Source: Rhizobiales bacterium Ga0077545 (GTDB taxonomy: Bacteria; Pseudomonadota; Alphaproteobacteria; Rhizobiales; Methylopilaceae). Taken from it: a stretch of DNA of 64,000 nt. Positions 16,925-26,240 of the stretch are shown piece after piece. The DNA lies in assembly GCA_001464335.1 (NCBI GenBank), contig LNEV01000009.1, positions 310,001-374,000 of the forward strand, read 5' to 3'. A program made the position numbers and the translations under genes. The notes under the pieces are model-generated. The model was not told where the DNA came from. It did not search any database and saw only the letters and a list, made by a program, of their open reading frames with translations. Position 1 is the stretch's first letter, and every line of letters starts with the position of its first letter.

Positions 16925-19207
16925 ATGAGTGCATGGCGCCGGGACTGGATCACGAAGCCGATCTTCGGCTGGGCGCAGAAAGCCCTGCCGAGCATGTCCG
17001 AAACCGAACGCGCGGCGATCGAAGCTGGCGATGTCTGGTGGGACGCCGATCTGTTCGCGGGCAATCCCGATTGGGACAAGCTGCTCGCCTTTCCCCCGGC
17101 CAAACTCTCCGGGGACGAAACCGCGTTCCTGAACGGTCCGGTCGAAGAGCTGTGCGACATGCTCGACGACTGGAAGATCACGCACGAGCTCGGCGATCTT
17201 CCGCCGGAAGTCTGGGCCTTTCTGAAATCGCGCCGCTTCTTCGGCATGATCATTCCGAAGGAATATGGCGGCCTCGGCTTTTCGGCCTACGCGCATTCCG
17301 AAGTCGTGCGAAAAGTTTCGACGCGCTCGATCACTGCCGCCGTCACCGTGATGGTTCCAAATTCGCTCGGGCCGGGTGAGCTTCTGCATCAGTTCGGCAC
17401 GAAGGAGCAGCAGGAACACTGGCTGCCGCGCCTCGCCGATGGCCGCGAAATTCCGTGTTTCGGCCTCACCAGTCCTGAAGCGGGCTCCGACGCCGCCTCG
17501 ATGACCGATACGGGCGTCGTGACGATGGGTCCGGGCAAGAAGGGCAATGTCCTCGGCATCCGCCTCAACTGGAGCAAACGCTACATCACGCTCGGCCCGG
17601 TCGCGAGCGTGCTCGGCCTGGCCTTCAAGCTGAAAGATCCCGACAATCTGCTCGGCAAGGGCGAGGACATCGGCATTACCGTCGCCCTCGTGCCGACAGA
17701 CACGGACGGCGTGGAAATCGGCCGCCGGCACCGCCCGTCCGGACAGGCATTCCAGAACGGCCCGAACCAGGGGCATGATGTCTTCGTACCGATGGATGCG
17801 GTGATCGGCGGGCAGGAGCGCGTTGGCCACGGCTGGCAGATGCTGATGAGCGCGCTTGCCGCCGGACGCGGCATTTCGCTGCCGTCGCTCTCGGCGGCCG
17901 GAATCGTCATGTCCGCACATACGACGGGCGCCTACGCGGCCATCCGCCAGCAGTTCAACGTGCCGATCGGAAAATTCGAAGGCGTGCAGGAACGCCTCGC
18001 GCGGCTTGCGGGCTCGGCATATGTGATCGACGGCGCCCGGCGCCTGACATGCGCGGGCCTCGACATGGGCAAGAAGCCGGCGGTCATCTCCGCCATCATG
18101 AAATACCACGCCACCGAGCGCATGCGCACGGCGATCAACGATGCGATGGACATTCATGCAGGCAAAGCCGTCATCGACGGGCCGCTGAATTACCTGACGC
18201 AGATCTATCGCGGGATTCCCATCGGGATCACGGTCGAGGGCGCGAACATCTTGACGCGCAGCCTCATTATCTTCGGTCAGGGCGCAATCCGAAGCCATCC
18301 CTACCTTCTCAGCGAAATGCTGGCGCTCGGCCATCGCAACAAGGACCGGGCGCTGACGCATTTCGACAAGGCCTTCTGGGCCCATGTCGGCCTTGCAACC
18401 GTCAACCTTTTCCGCGCCTGGGGACGGGCATGGACGGGCGGGCTTCTCGCGCCCGCGCCCGACGCTGGACTGGCTTCGAAATATTTCCGTCAGCTGTCGC
18501 GCTATTCCTCGGCGTTTCTCCTCGCGGCCGATATGGCGCTGCTCTCGCTGGGCGGGAACCTCAAGCGGCGTGAAATGCTGTCCGCACGCTATGGCGACAT
18601 CCTCTCGGAGCTTTTCCTGCTGTCGGCCGCGCTCAAGCGCTGGCACGACGAGGGTCGTAACGACGCCGATCTTCCCGTGCTGGATTACGCCATGCAGACG
18701 GGTTTCCTGACCATCGAGCAGAGGCTGGATGAAATCCTCGCCAATCTGCCGAACAGGCCTTTGTCGTGGCTGGTTCGCTTCTTCGTGCTGCCGCTCGGCA
18801 TCCGCCGTCGCGGCCCCTCGGATGCGGTCACGCAAGCGGCAGCCGATCTTCTGCTCGCACCGTCGGCAACGCGCGAACGCCTGACGACCGGCATCGCCCG
18901 GGACGCGGAGAACGAGGGCCTCAAGCGTCTGTCACGCGCCTTCGATATGATCGGCACGACAGAGCCCATCCGCGCCAAGATGAAAGCTCTCGGCGTGCGC
19001 GATGCGGCTTTGGCGTTCGAGCGTGGGCTCATCACAGACGACGAATACGACACCATGCAGAAAACGGCCGAAGCCGTATCCGCGGTGGTGGCCGTCGACG
19101 ACTTTGCGCCGGAAGACGTTTCCGCACTTTACAAACAACATGCCAGGGGAGGCACATCATCGCCACAAAAGCCACGGCAGCGACGGGCCAAGGCCGCCGC
19201 GGAGTGA
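16925..19207 (+). CDS. fadE: FadE-type acyl-CoA dehydrogenase
   Basis: This 760-residue protein fits the large FadE class of acyl-CoA dehydrogenase (E. coli FadE is about 814 residues). It has FFGMIIPKEYGGLGFSA, the FAD/substrate segment GLTSPEAGSDAASM, and the FadE-specific C-terminal region with WLVRFFVLPLG and DDFAPEDV. It makes the trans-2 double bond in acyl-CoA, the first step of beta-oxidation, and passes electrons to an electron-transfer flavoprotein or the quinone pool. It heads the fadE-fadA-fadB operon, and its stop codon overlaps the probable GTG start of fadA. Confidence 0.94.
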   Translation: MSAWRRDWITKPIFGWAQKALPSMSETERAAIEAGDVWWDADLFAGNPDWDKLLAFPPAKLSGDETAFLNGPVEELCDMLDDWKITHELGDLPPEVWAFLKSRRFFGMIIPKEYGGLGFSAYAHSEVVRKVSTRSITAAVTVMVPNSLGPGELLHQFGTKEQQEHWLPRLADGREIPCFGLTSPEAGSDAASMTDTGVVTMGPGKKGNVLGIRLNWSKRYITLGPVASVLGLAFKLKDPDNLLGKGEDIGITVALVPTDTDGVEIGRRHRPSGQAFQNGPNQGHDVFVPMDAVIGGQERVGHGWQMLMSALAAGRGISLPSLSAAGIVMSAHTTGAYAAIRQQFNVPIGKFEGVQERLARLAGSAYVIDGARRLTCAGLDMGKKPAVISAIMKYHATERMRTAINDAMDIHAGKAVIDGPLNYLTQIYRGIPIGITVEGANILTRSLIIFGQGAIRSHPYLLSEMLALGHRNKDRALTHFDKAFWAHVGLATVNLFRAWGRAWTGGLLAPAPDAGLASKYFRQLSRYSSAFLLAADMALLSLGGNLKRREMLSARYGDILSELFLLSAALKRWHDEGRNDADLPVLDYAMQTGFLTIEQRLDEILANLPNRPLSWLVRFFVLPLGIRRRGPSDAVTQAAADLLLAPSATRERLTTGIARDAENEGLKRLSRAFDMIGTTEPIRAKMKALGVRDAALAFERGLITDDEYDTMQKTAEAVSAVVAVDDFAPEDVSALYKQHARGGTSSPQKPRQRRAKAAAE

Positions 19208-20490
19208 GCGGGCGCCCGGTCTACATCGTCGACGGCGCACGTACGCCTTTCCTGCGCGCGCGTGGGAATCTCGGGCCTTTCACGCCGGTCGATCTGGCGG
19301 TTCAATGCGGCAGGCCACTTCTTCTGCGCCAGCCGCTTGCTCCGACCGATTTTGACCGCGTCATCCTCGGCTGCGTGAATGTCGTCGCCAACGAGATGAA
19401 CCCGGCGCGCGTCGCCGCGCTGCGGCTCGGCATGGGCGAGGAAATGCCTGCCTTTTCCGTGCAAATCAATTGCGGTTCGGGCATGCAGTCGATCGACACT
19501 GCGTTCCGATACATACGCGACGGCGGCGACGATCTCATCCTCGCGGGCGGCGCGGAATCGCTCAGCCATTCGGCGCTGCTGTACAACAAGGGCGCGGTCG
19601 AATGGTTTGCGGCTCTGAACGGTGCGCGCACCTTCGGCGCCCGTGCGAAGGCGATGGCGAGCTGGCGTCCGGATTTCTTCAAGCCGGTCATCGGTCTCGT
19701 TCAGGGCCTCACCGACCCCATCACCGAACTCGGAATGGGGCAGACGGCGGAACTCGTCGCGCATCTCTTCAACGTCACGCGGCAGGAGGCCGATCAATAC
19801 GCGGTCGAGAGCCATCTGCGAACCGCCCGGGCGCAGGCCGAGGGCTGGTTCGCGGGTGAGGTGGAGCCGGCCTTCGCACGCGACGGAAAAGTCTACGAAC
19901 TCGATGATGGCGTGCGTGCGGATTCGAGCGTCGACAAACTGGCGAAGCTCAGCCCCGCATTCGAGCGTCCGTGGGGCAAGGTCACGGCGGGCAATTCCTC
20001 GCAGATCACGGACGGCGCGAGTTGGCTCATCCTTGCGTCGGAAGATGCCGTCGAAAAGCATGGGCTGACGCCGAAGGCCGTCATCGTGGACAGCCATTGG
20101 GCCGCGCTCGATCCCGAGATCATGGGCCTCGGGCCGGTGATCTGCTCGACACCTGTCGTGACGCGCAACGGATTCACGAAAGACGACATCGACGTGTGGG
20201 AGCTGAACGAGGCTTTCGCCGCGCAGGTTCTCGGCTGCCTCGGCGCCTGGGAGGATGAGACATTCTCGAAAGAGGTGCTCGGCCTCGATGGCGCCTTCGG
20301 CAAGATCGACCGGCAGATGCTGAATGTGGACGGCGGGGCGATCAGCCTCGGCCATCCGGTCGGCGCGTCCGGAAACCGCATCGTTCTTCATCTCGTCAAT
20401 GCACTGAAGCGCCTCGGCAAGAAGCGCGGCGTCGCCACCGAATGCATCGGCGGCGGGCAGGGTGGTGCCATGCTGATCGAGGCTCTTTGA
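19204..20490 (+). CDS. fadA: Acetyl-CoA C-acyltransferase (thiolase, FadA/FadI type)
   Basis: The thiolase cleaves 3-ketoacyl-CoA to acetyl-CoA and a shortened acyl-CoA. From GTG at 19204 it has 428 residues with the active-site triad in context: the nucleophilic cysteine in NCGSGMQ (C90), GHPVG, and CIGGGQGGA at the C-terminus. Its length and the INCGSGMQ/GHPVGASGNR pattern resemble FadI. The start is uncertain: the only strong ribosome-binding site (AGGGGAGG, 19145-19152) is followed by ATC, not ATG, at 19159 in the same frame. fadB follows one base after the stop. Confidence 0.93.
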   Translation: MSGRPVYIVDGARTPFLRARGNLGPFTPVDLAVQCGRPLLLRQPLAPTDFDRVILGCVNVVANEMNPARVAALRLGMGEEMPAFSVQINCGSGMQSIDTAFRYIRDGGDDLILAGGAESLSHSALLYNKGAVEWFAALNGARTFGARAKAMASWRPDFFKPVIGLVQGLTDPITELGMGQTAELVAHLFNVTRQEADQYAVESHLRTARAQAEGWFAGEVEPAFARDGKVYELDDGVRADSSVDKLAKLSPAFERPWGKVTAGNSSQITDGASWLILASEDAVEKHGLTPKAVIVDSHWAALDPEIMGLGPVICSTPVVTRNGFTKDDIDVWELNEAFAAQVLGCLGAWEDETFSKEVLGLDGAFGKIDRQMLNVDGGAISLGHPVGASGNRIVLHLVNALKRLGKKRGVATECIGGGQGGAMLIEAL

Positions 20491-20491
20491 C

Positions 20492-22597
20492 ATGACAGGC
20501 ATTGCGATGGGCGTTCTGAAGGAACGCGATCTCGAACTCGGCCCGCAGCCTCTGGGCGAAAGCACATGGCGGCATTGGCGCATCACGCGCGATGCCGACG
20601 ATGTCGCCTGGCTCATCCTCGACAAGCAGGGCTCGTCCGCCAACATCCTGTCGATGGACGTGCTCGGCGAGCTGAGCGATGTCATTGCCGGGCTTGAGGT
20701 GAACCCCGCGCGCGCTCTGGTCATCCGCTCCGCAAAACCCTCCGGTTTTGTCGCGGGCGCCGACATCACCGAATTCGGCGTCATGACGGACGAGGACGCC
20801 GTCGTGAAAATGCTGGGCGAAGGAAACCGGATTCTCGACCGCCTCGACGCCCTGCCGTTCACGACAATTGCGGTCGTGCACGGCTTCTGCCTCGGTGGCG
20901 GGCTGGAACTCGTTCTCGCCTGCGACCGGCGCATTGCCATCGAGGGCGCGCGCTTCGGTTTCCCGGAAGTCCTGCTCGGGCTTCATCCGGGCCTCGGCGG
21001 CACGTGGCGCTCGACCAAGCTGATCAATCCGGTTGAAGCCATGTCGCTCATGCTGACCGGACGTACAGTCAATGCGCGCGGTGCGAAAGCGACCGGGCTG
21101 GTCGATGCCGTCACGGAAGAGCGCCATGTTTTGAACGCGGTCAAGGCCGCCGTGGATGGCTCGCTGCGCTTGCCGAAACCAGCGTTTCCGCAGCGTGCCA
21201 TAGGCTTTGCAGCGTCGACGAGCTTCGGGCGGCGCATGTTCGCAAAGAAGATGCGTTCGGAGGCCGAGAAAAAGGCCCCGAGCAAGCATTACCCGGCGCC
21301 GTACGCACTGATCGATCTGTGGGAAGACCTTGGCGGCGATCCGCGCGAGATGAAGGAGGCGGAGGTCGCGAGCTTTGCCAGACTGCTCGTCGGCCCGACC
21401 GCGAAGAATCTCGTGCGCGTTTTCTTCCTGCGCGAGACCATGAAGAAACTCGCGGGCAAGGCCGAGCCGCTGAAACACGTGCATGTCATCGGCGCCGGAG
21501 CGATGGGCGGAGACATCGCGGCGTGGTGCGCCTGGCAGGGCGTCACCGTCAGCCTCGCGGACATGCAGGCCAAGCCGCTGGCAAAGGCCATCGGAAAGGG
21601 CGCAAGCCTGTTCGGCAAGATCGGCAAGAAAGGCGCGCTGACACGCGATGCGCTCGACCGGCTGATCCCGGACCTGCACGGCGACGGCATCGCGCGCGCC
21701 GACCTTCTGATCGAGGCGGTCCCTGAAAATCTCGAACTGAAGAAGAAGATTTTTTCCGCGGCCGAGCAGCGGATGAAGGAAACGGCCATTCTGGCGACGA
21801 ACACATCGTCCATACCGCTCGAAGAGCTGCGCGAAGGTCTGGCGCGGCCGGAGCGGCTCGTCGGCATCCATTTCTTCAATCCGGTGTCGCGCATGCAACT
21901 CGTCGAGGTGGTCAGCCACGACGGCACGTCGCAGGACGTGCTGGCCGCCGCGCGGGCCTTTGTCGGCCAGATCGACCGCTTGCCGGCGCCCGTGAAGAGT
22001 GCGCCCGGTTTTGTGGTGAACCGCGCGCTTCTGCCGTACATGCTGGAAGCGATGGTTCTGCTCGATGAGGGCGTGAAGGCCGAAACCATCGACAAGGCCG
22101 CAACCGATTTCGGCATGCCGATGGGTCCGATCGAGCTTGCCGATCAGGTCGGGCTCGATATCTGCCTGCACGTTTCGGAAGTGCTGAAAGACGCCCTGAA
22201 GTGGCAGATGCCGGACGCTCCGAAATGGCTGCGGGACAAGGTTGCCGCCGGTGATCTCGGCGCGAAGACGGGCAAGGGCATCTACACCTGGGAGAAGGGC
22301 GAGGCGGTCAAGGCCACCGAGGTTCCCGAACCGGCCCCCGAACTGACCGACCGTCTCATCTTGCCGATGGTGAACACCTGCGTCGCGATCCTTCGCGAAC
22401 GCGTCGCCGAGAGCGTCGACATCATCGACGGGGCCATGATCTTCGGCACCGGCTTTGCACCGTTCCGCGGCGGCCCGCTCCATTACGCACGCGAACGCGG
22501 ACTTGGCGATGTGAGGGACACGCTTCGCGCGCTGGCGGCAAAACATGGGCCGCGGTTCGAGCCGGACGAGGGTTGGGATCTCGTGAAGGCGCTCTAG
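20492..22597 (+). CDS. fadB: Enoyl-CoA hydratase / 3-hydroxyacyl-CoA dehydrogenase (FadB/FadJ type)
   Basis: This 701-residue bifunctional enzyme has an N-terminal crotonase domain (about 1-290; AKPSGFVAGADITEF and HGFCLGGGLELVLACD) and a dehydrogenase domain. The dehydrogenase part has the NAD-binding HVIGAGAMGGDIAAW at about 329 and IHFFNPVSRMQLVEVV with the catalytic histidine region near 460. It hydrates and oxidises enoyl-CoA in beta-oxidation and would act with the thiolase encoded just upstream. Its TAG stop interlocks with that of the convergent flavoprotein gene (CTAG at 22594-22597). Confidence 0.95.
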   Translation: MTGIAMGVLKERDLELGPQPLGESTWRHWRITRDADDVAWLILDKQGSSANILSMDVLGELSDVIAGLEVNPARALVIRSAKPSGFVAGADITEFGVMTDEDAVVKMLGEGNRILDRLDALPFTTIAVVHGFCLGGGLELVLACDRRIAIEGARFGFPEVLLGLHPGLGGTWRSTKLINPVEAMSLMLTGRTVNARGAKATGLVDAVTEERHVLNAVKAAVDGSLRLPKPAFPQRAIGFAASTSFGRRMFAKKMRSEAEKKAPSKHYPAPYALIDLWEDLGGDPREMKEAEVASFARLLVGPTAKNLVRVFFLRETMKKLAGKAEPLKHVHVIGAGAMGGDIAAWCAWQGVTVSLADMQAKPLAKAIGKGASLFGKIGKKGALTRDALDRLIPDLHGDGIARADLLIEAVPENLELKKKIFSAAEQRMKETAILATNTSSIPLEELREGLARPERLVGIHFFNPVSRMQLVEVVSHDGTSQDVLAAARAFVGQIDRLPAPVKSAPGFVVNRALLPYMLEAMVLLDEGVKAETIDKAATDFGMPMGPIELADQVGLDICLHVSEVLKDALKWQMPDAPKWLRDKVAAGDLGAKTGKGIYTWEKGEAVKATEVPEPAPELTDRLILPMVNTCVAILRERVAESVDIIDGAMIFGTGFAPFRGGPLHYARERGLGDVRDTLRALAAKHGPRFEPDEGWDLVKAL

Positions 22598-23496
22598 GCG
22601 AGGTATTCCTCGACGAGTTCGCTGTTGATCTCGAACGCGGCAAGCGCCCCTTCGGCAGCCGCGACGACCGCGAACTGGACGCCCTGCGATGCGTCTCCGG
22701 CCACGAACAGGCCGGGGACATTCGTTTCCTCATTGCCGACGGTACGGACATAGCCGCGCTCGGTCAGATGGCAGCCGAGTTTTGTAGCCAGGCCGCAATC
22801 GGGTCTTCCACCGGTGATGAAGAAAAGCGCCTCGCGCGGAACGGCATCGCCCGTCTCGAAATGGACCATCGATAGCTTTCCGTCGCCGCCCTCAATCCGC
22901 GCGATTTTTTCCTCGCGAATTTTTATGCCGTTGCGTTCCAGGCGCTCCCGGTCTTCGGCCTCGAGCGTCGCGGGCCCATCCGTGCAGAGCACGATATCGC
23001 GCGTCCATGTGGTGAGCTGCAAAGCGAATGTCTTGCCGCGATCTTCCTGCGCGTAGACCGCAATGCTGCGATCCTGCGTCTCCCATCCTTCGCAGTAGGG
23101 ACAATTATAGACGCCGTGCCCGTAGAACTCGCGAAAGCCGGGAATGTCCGGAAGATTGTCGTCGGACCCGGTGGCCAGAAGCAGTTTGTGGGCGGTTGCC
23201 CGGGAGCCGTCGGCAAGGATGACTTCGAAACCGCCGTCCTCGCAGAAGCGGACATCCTCGACCACGGCGCCGTCGCGAATTTCGACGCTGGGGTAATGCT
23301 TGAGTTCCTCGCGCGCGGCGCGGCGAAGCTCATCGGGGAGAATTCCATCGCGCGTGATGAAGCCGTTCACGCCGCGCGAGACGGAATTGCGCGGCTGTTC
23401 CTCGTCGCACAGGAGAACCCAGCGCCGGCAGCGGCCGAGAACGAGTGCCGCGTTCAGGCCCGCAGGGCCGCCTCCGACTATGATGGCGTCATACAT
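22594..23496 (-). CDS. Thioredoxin reductase-like flavoprotein with CPYC
   Basis: The protein of about 300 residues begins MYDAIIVGGGPAGLNAALVL, an FAD-binding motif. It has a redox-active CxxC (C132-PY-C135) after FYGHGVYNCPYC, and ends with the GLFVAGDASQGVQF segment typical of class II pyridine nucleotide-disulfide reductases. It differs from canonical TrxB in the central domain, so the partner may be a thioredoxin-like protein or another disulfide. The start at 23496 follows GAGG and begins at the conserved MYDAI; the longer frame is not conserved. The neighbours give no partner. Confidence 0.85.
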   Translation of the reverse strand: MYDAIIVGGGPAGLNAALVLGRCRRWVLLCDEEQPRNSVSRGVNGFITRDGILPDELRRAAREELKHYPSVEIRDGAVVEDVRFCEDGGFEVILADGSRATAHKLLLATGSDDNLPDIPGFREFYGHGVYNCPYCEGWETQDRSIAVYAQEDRGKTFALQLTTWTRDIVLCTDGPATLEAEDRERLERNGIKIREEKIARIEGGDGKLSMVHFETGDAVPREALFFITGGRPDCGLATKLGCHLTERGYVRTVGNEETNVPGLFVAGDASQGVQFAVVAAAEGALAAFEINSELVEEYLA

Positions 23497-23525
23497 GGAG
23501 CTTCCTCTGGAGAAGAAGCCGCACG

Positions 23526-25337
23526 TCAGCCTGTTTGTTCCATCTCCTCCCGGAGGATTTCGAGCCGCAGCCATTCTTCCTCGGCCGAGGCCCGGTCCGC
23601 CTCGGCAGCGCTGAGCTGCCCGCTCGCCTTGGCGAAACCTGCCGGGTCCTTGGTATAGAGCGCGGGGTCAGCGAGAACGCCCTGAAGGCGGGCGATCTCG
23701 CTTTCAAGCTTGCCGATTTTCTGCGGCAGCGTTTTCAGCGCGTGCTGGTCGTTGAATGACATTTTGCGCTTCGAAGGCGCGCGGGCAGGGGCCTCGTCAT
23801 TACGCTCGCGCGCAACGCTCTCCTTGCGAACCGCCTTCGCCTCCACGCCCTTGCCGCGCTGCGCCAGCATATCCGTATAGCCGCCCGCATATTCGACCCA
23901 GCGGCCTTGACCTTCCGAGACCACAACGGACGTCACCGTCCGGTCGAGAAAGTCGCGGTCATGGCTCACGAGGATGACCGTGCCGGGATAATCGGCGACC
24001 ATCTCCTGCAGCAGATCCAGCGTTTCGAGGTCGAGATCGTTTGTCGGCTCGTCGAGCACGAGGAGGTTCGAAGGCTGTGCCAGCGCGCGGGCAAGCTGAA
24101 GGCGCCCGCGCTCTCCGCCCGACAGGCGGGAAATCTCGGTGTTGGCCTGCTGCGGCGTGAACAGGAAGTCCTTCATGTAGGACATGACATGCTTGGTCTG
24201 CCCGCCGACGAACACGGTGTCGCCGCGCCCGCCGGTCAGCGCCTCGCGCAAGGTCCATTCCGGATCGAGGCTGGTGCGCTTCTGGTCCATACCGGCGATT
24301 TCGAGATTGGCGCCCAGACGCACGCTGCCCGAATCCGGCGCAAGCTCGGCCGTGAGCAGATTGATGAGCGTCGTCTTGCCCGCGCCGTTCGGCCCGACAA
24401 GGCCGAGCCGGTCGCCGCGCGCGATGCGGATCGAGAAATCATCGACGACCGGAACGTCGCTCCAGCTTTTCGAAATCTTCTTCGCCTCGATGACGAGCTT
24501 GCCCGACACCGATCCTTCCGTGACGGTGAGCTTCACATCGCCCTGCGCCTTGCGATGCTCGCGGTAGTCCGTGCGCAGCGTGCCGAGATCGCCGAGGCGA
24601 CGCACATTGCGCTTGCGGCGGGCGGTGACGCCGTAGCGCAGCCAATGCTCCTCGTCGGCGATTTTGCGGCTGAGCTTGTGGTGGTCGCGTTCTTCCTGCT
24701 CCAGAATGTCGTCGCGCCAGGCTTCGAAGGCGGAAAACCCCTGTTCGAGACGCCGCGTTTTGCCCCGGTCGAGCCAAACCGTCGCCCGCGACAGGTTTTC
24801 CAGAAACCGCCGGTCATGGCTGATGAGCACGATCGCGGACCGCAGCCCCGAAAGCTTCGATTCCAGCCATTCGATGATCGGAAGATCGAGATGGTTGGTC
24901 GGCTCGTCGAGCAGAAGAAGATCGGGCTCGGAGATAATGGCCCGCGCCAGAGCCGCACGCCGCGCCTCGCCGCCCGAAAGTCGGGACGGATCTTCGGCGC
25001 CCGTCAGCCCGAGATCCTGAAGGAGCCATTCCACCTCATAGGTGTCCGATCCGGGAGGAAGGCCTTTCTCGACATAGGCCATGACGGTGGGCGCACCGTC
25101 GAAATCCGGCTCCTGCGCCAGATATTGAACCGTCGTTCCGGGCTGCAGAAAGCGCGTGCCGCCGGTCGCCTCGATCCGCCCGGCGGCGATTTTCAGAAGC
25201 GTGGACTTGCCCGAGCCGTTGCGGCCGATCAGGCAGATTCGTTCTCCCGCCGAGACCGACAGGTCCGCGGATTCAAGGAGCGGCGTGCCGCCGAAGGTGA
25301 GGGCGATGTTTTGAAGCTGAAGGAGAGGGGGAGCCAT
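23526..25337 (-). CDS. uup: ABC-F family ATPase (Uup-like)
   Basis: This soluble protein of about 603 residues has two ABC ATPase domains and no membrane segment. Walker A motifs are GRNGSGKST near residue 38 and GPNGAGKTT near residue 317. Signatures LSGGEARR and LSGGERGR and Walker B LLLDEPTNHLDL and LVLDEPTNDLDL complete the sites, with an interdomain linker and a C-terminal coiled coil. This layout fits Uup, an ABC-F factor linked to ribosome function and DNA transposon excision in E. coli. MAPPLLQL at 25337 is the likely start. The upstream neighbour on this strand is tRNA-Arg. Confidence 0.92.
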   Translation of the reverse strand: MAPPLLQLQNIALTFGGTPLLESADLSVSAGERICLIGRNGSGKSTLLKIAAGRIEATGGTRFLQPGTTVQYLAQEPDFDGAPTVMAYVEKGLPPGSDTYEVEWLLQDLGLTGAEDPSRLSGGEARRAALARAIISEPDLLLLDEPTNHLDLPIIEWLESKLSGLRSAIVLISHDRRFLENLSRATVWLDRGKTRRLEQGFSAFEAWRDDILEQEERDHHKLSRKIADEEHWLRYGVTARRKRNVRRLGDLGTLRTDYREHRKAQGDVKLTVTEGSVSGKLVIEAKKISKSWSDVPVVDDFSIRIARGDRLGLVGPNGAGKTTLINLLTAELAPDSGSVRLGANLEIAGMDQKRTSLDPEWTLREALTGGRGDTVFVGGQTKHVMSYMKDFLFTPQQANTEISRLSGGERGRLQLARALAQPSNLLVLDEPTNDLDLETLDLLQEMVADYPGTVILVSHDRDFLDRTVTSVVVSEGQGRWVEYAGGYTDMLAQRGKGVEAKAVRKESVARERNDEAPARAPSKRKMSFNDQHALKTLPQKIGKLESEIARLQGVLADPALYTKDPAGFAKASGQLSAAEADRASAEEEWLRLEILREEMEQTG

Positions 25338-25440
25338 GCCGCGCAGATAAGGGCCGCAGGCCCTTCGGGGCAAGCGCCAAGCGCGCTTCAGGCAGAAGGA
25401 AATTCTGATCCGGGCGGCACGATGCCAGATCGTCTGAGAA

Positions 25441-25517
25441 TGGCGACCCCGGCAGGATTCGAACCTGCGACCAACAGCTTAGAAGGCTGCTGCTCTGTCC
25501 AGCTGAGCTACGGGGCC
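25441..25517 (-). tRNA. tRNA-Arg (UCU)
   Basis: Read on the minus strand, a full cloverleaf is present: acceptor GGCCCCG with CGGGGTC, a D arm starting GCTCAG, an anticodon loop CTTCTAA with anticodon TCT, a T arm with TTCGAAT, discriminator G and an encoded CCA at 25443-25441. The anticodon reads AGA and AGG, so this is an arginine tRNA for rare codons. It lies between the uup gene and the NDUFS4 homologue. Confidence 0.96.
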
Positions 25518-25545
25518 AACCGGGCCGGATCGGAAATCCGGCGCG

Positions 25546-25851
25546 TCAGTGCGTCCACTGGCCGACGCGACTCCATTTGAAGTTGTCGGAATAGGCCATG
25601 ATCTTGCGGGTGGGCTTCTTGGGCTCGGACACGACATAGGGAATGCCGGCCTTCTGCGCGTAGGCGATGGCTTCTTCCTTGGTGTCGAAGGAAAGGCGCA
25701 CCTGCTTCTGCGTGTCGTCCGACGAGGTCCAGCCCATCAGGGGCTCGATGCTGCGGGCCGTCGCCGGCTCGAAATCCAGCACCCAATGATCCGACTTGCC
25801 CCTGCCGGACTGCATGGCGTTGCGGGCGGGCTGATAGATCCGGGCAGTCAT
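25546..25851 (-). CDS. NADH dehydrogenase accessory subunit, NDUFS4-like
   Basis: This 101-residue protein matches the ETC_C1_NDUFS4 family: N-terminal ARIYQPARNAMQSG, HWVLDFEP, GWTSSDDTQKQVRLSF, the helix EEAIAYAQKAG, and the C-terminal SDNFKWSR. NDUFS4 is an accessory (supernumerary) subunit of mitochondrial complex I that is also found in alphaproteobacteria, where it associates with the peripheral arm. It lies alone between two tRNA genes, away from any nuo operon in this window. Confidence 0.93.
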   Translation of the reverse strand: MTARIYQPARNAMQSGRGKSDHWVLDFEPATARSIEPLMGWTSSDDTQKQVRLSFDTKEEAIAYAQKAGIPYVVSEPKKPTRKIMAYSDNFKWSRVGQWTH

Positions 25852-25882
25852 GATCGTCCTCGGTCAAGCTTCGGTTTACTGG

Positions 25883-25959
<77 letters not shown>

Positions 25960-26102
25960 AATGTCCAGTGAGGATGGGAATGCCATGTTCGGCGCAGACA
26001 CACAAGAATTCCCCGCGATCTCTCCGCGCCAAACGCCTTTTCTCGCCGCCATTTCGGGCCCGACACCCGAAATCGGGCGCGCTCGTCGTTTTAGGGCTGC
26101 TA

Positions 26103-26118
26103 ACCAATCGCAATTGGT
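26103..26118. promoter_or_regulatory. 16-bp inverted repeat upstream of the transport cluster
   Basis: ACCAAT and ATTGGT (26103-26108 and 26113-26118) form perfect 6-bp inverted repeats around CGCA, in an A/T-richer stretch about 120 bases before the first transport-cluster gene. Position and symmetry suggest a regulator-binding site for the 26.2-30.2 kb operon. No regulator gene is adjacent, so the assignment is tentative. Confidence 0.35.
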
Positions 26119-26162
26119 CTACATTGATCTCAACAATAAGAACTCTGGGGGAACGCTTTCGC

Positions 26163-26240
26163 ATGAAGGCTATGATTAAGCAGGAGTTTTTTTGTTTCTG
26201 CATTAAACCAGATGCAGAACCAATCCGGCAGAAGCCCTGA
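26163..26240 (+). CDS. Possible 25-codon leader ORF, stop-start overlap with next gene
   Basis: An ATG at 26163, preceded by GGGGGAA about nine bases upstream, opens a 25-codon frame that ends in TGA at 26238-26240. The next gene starts with ATG at 26240, giving a TGATG overlap. The downstream gene has no clear ribosome-binding site of its own, so the small ORF may couple or control its translation. The peptide has two phenylalanines, two cysteines and no simple attenuator repeat. The evidence is arrangement only. Confidence 0.35.
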   Translation: MKAMIKQEFFCFCIKPDAEPIRQKP

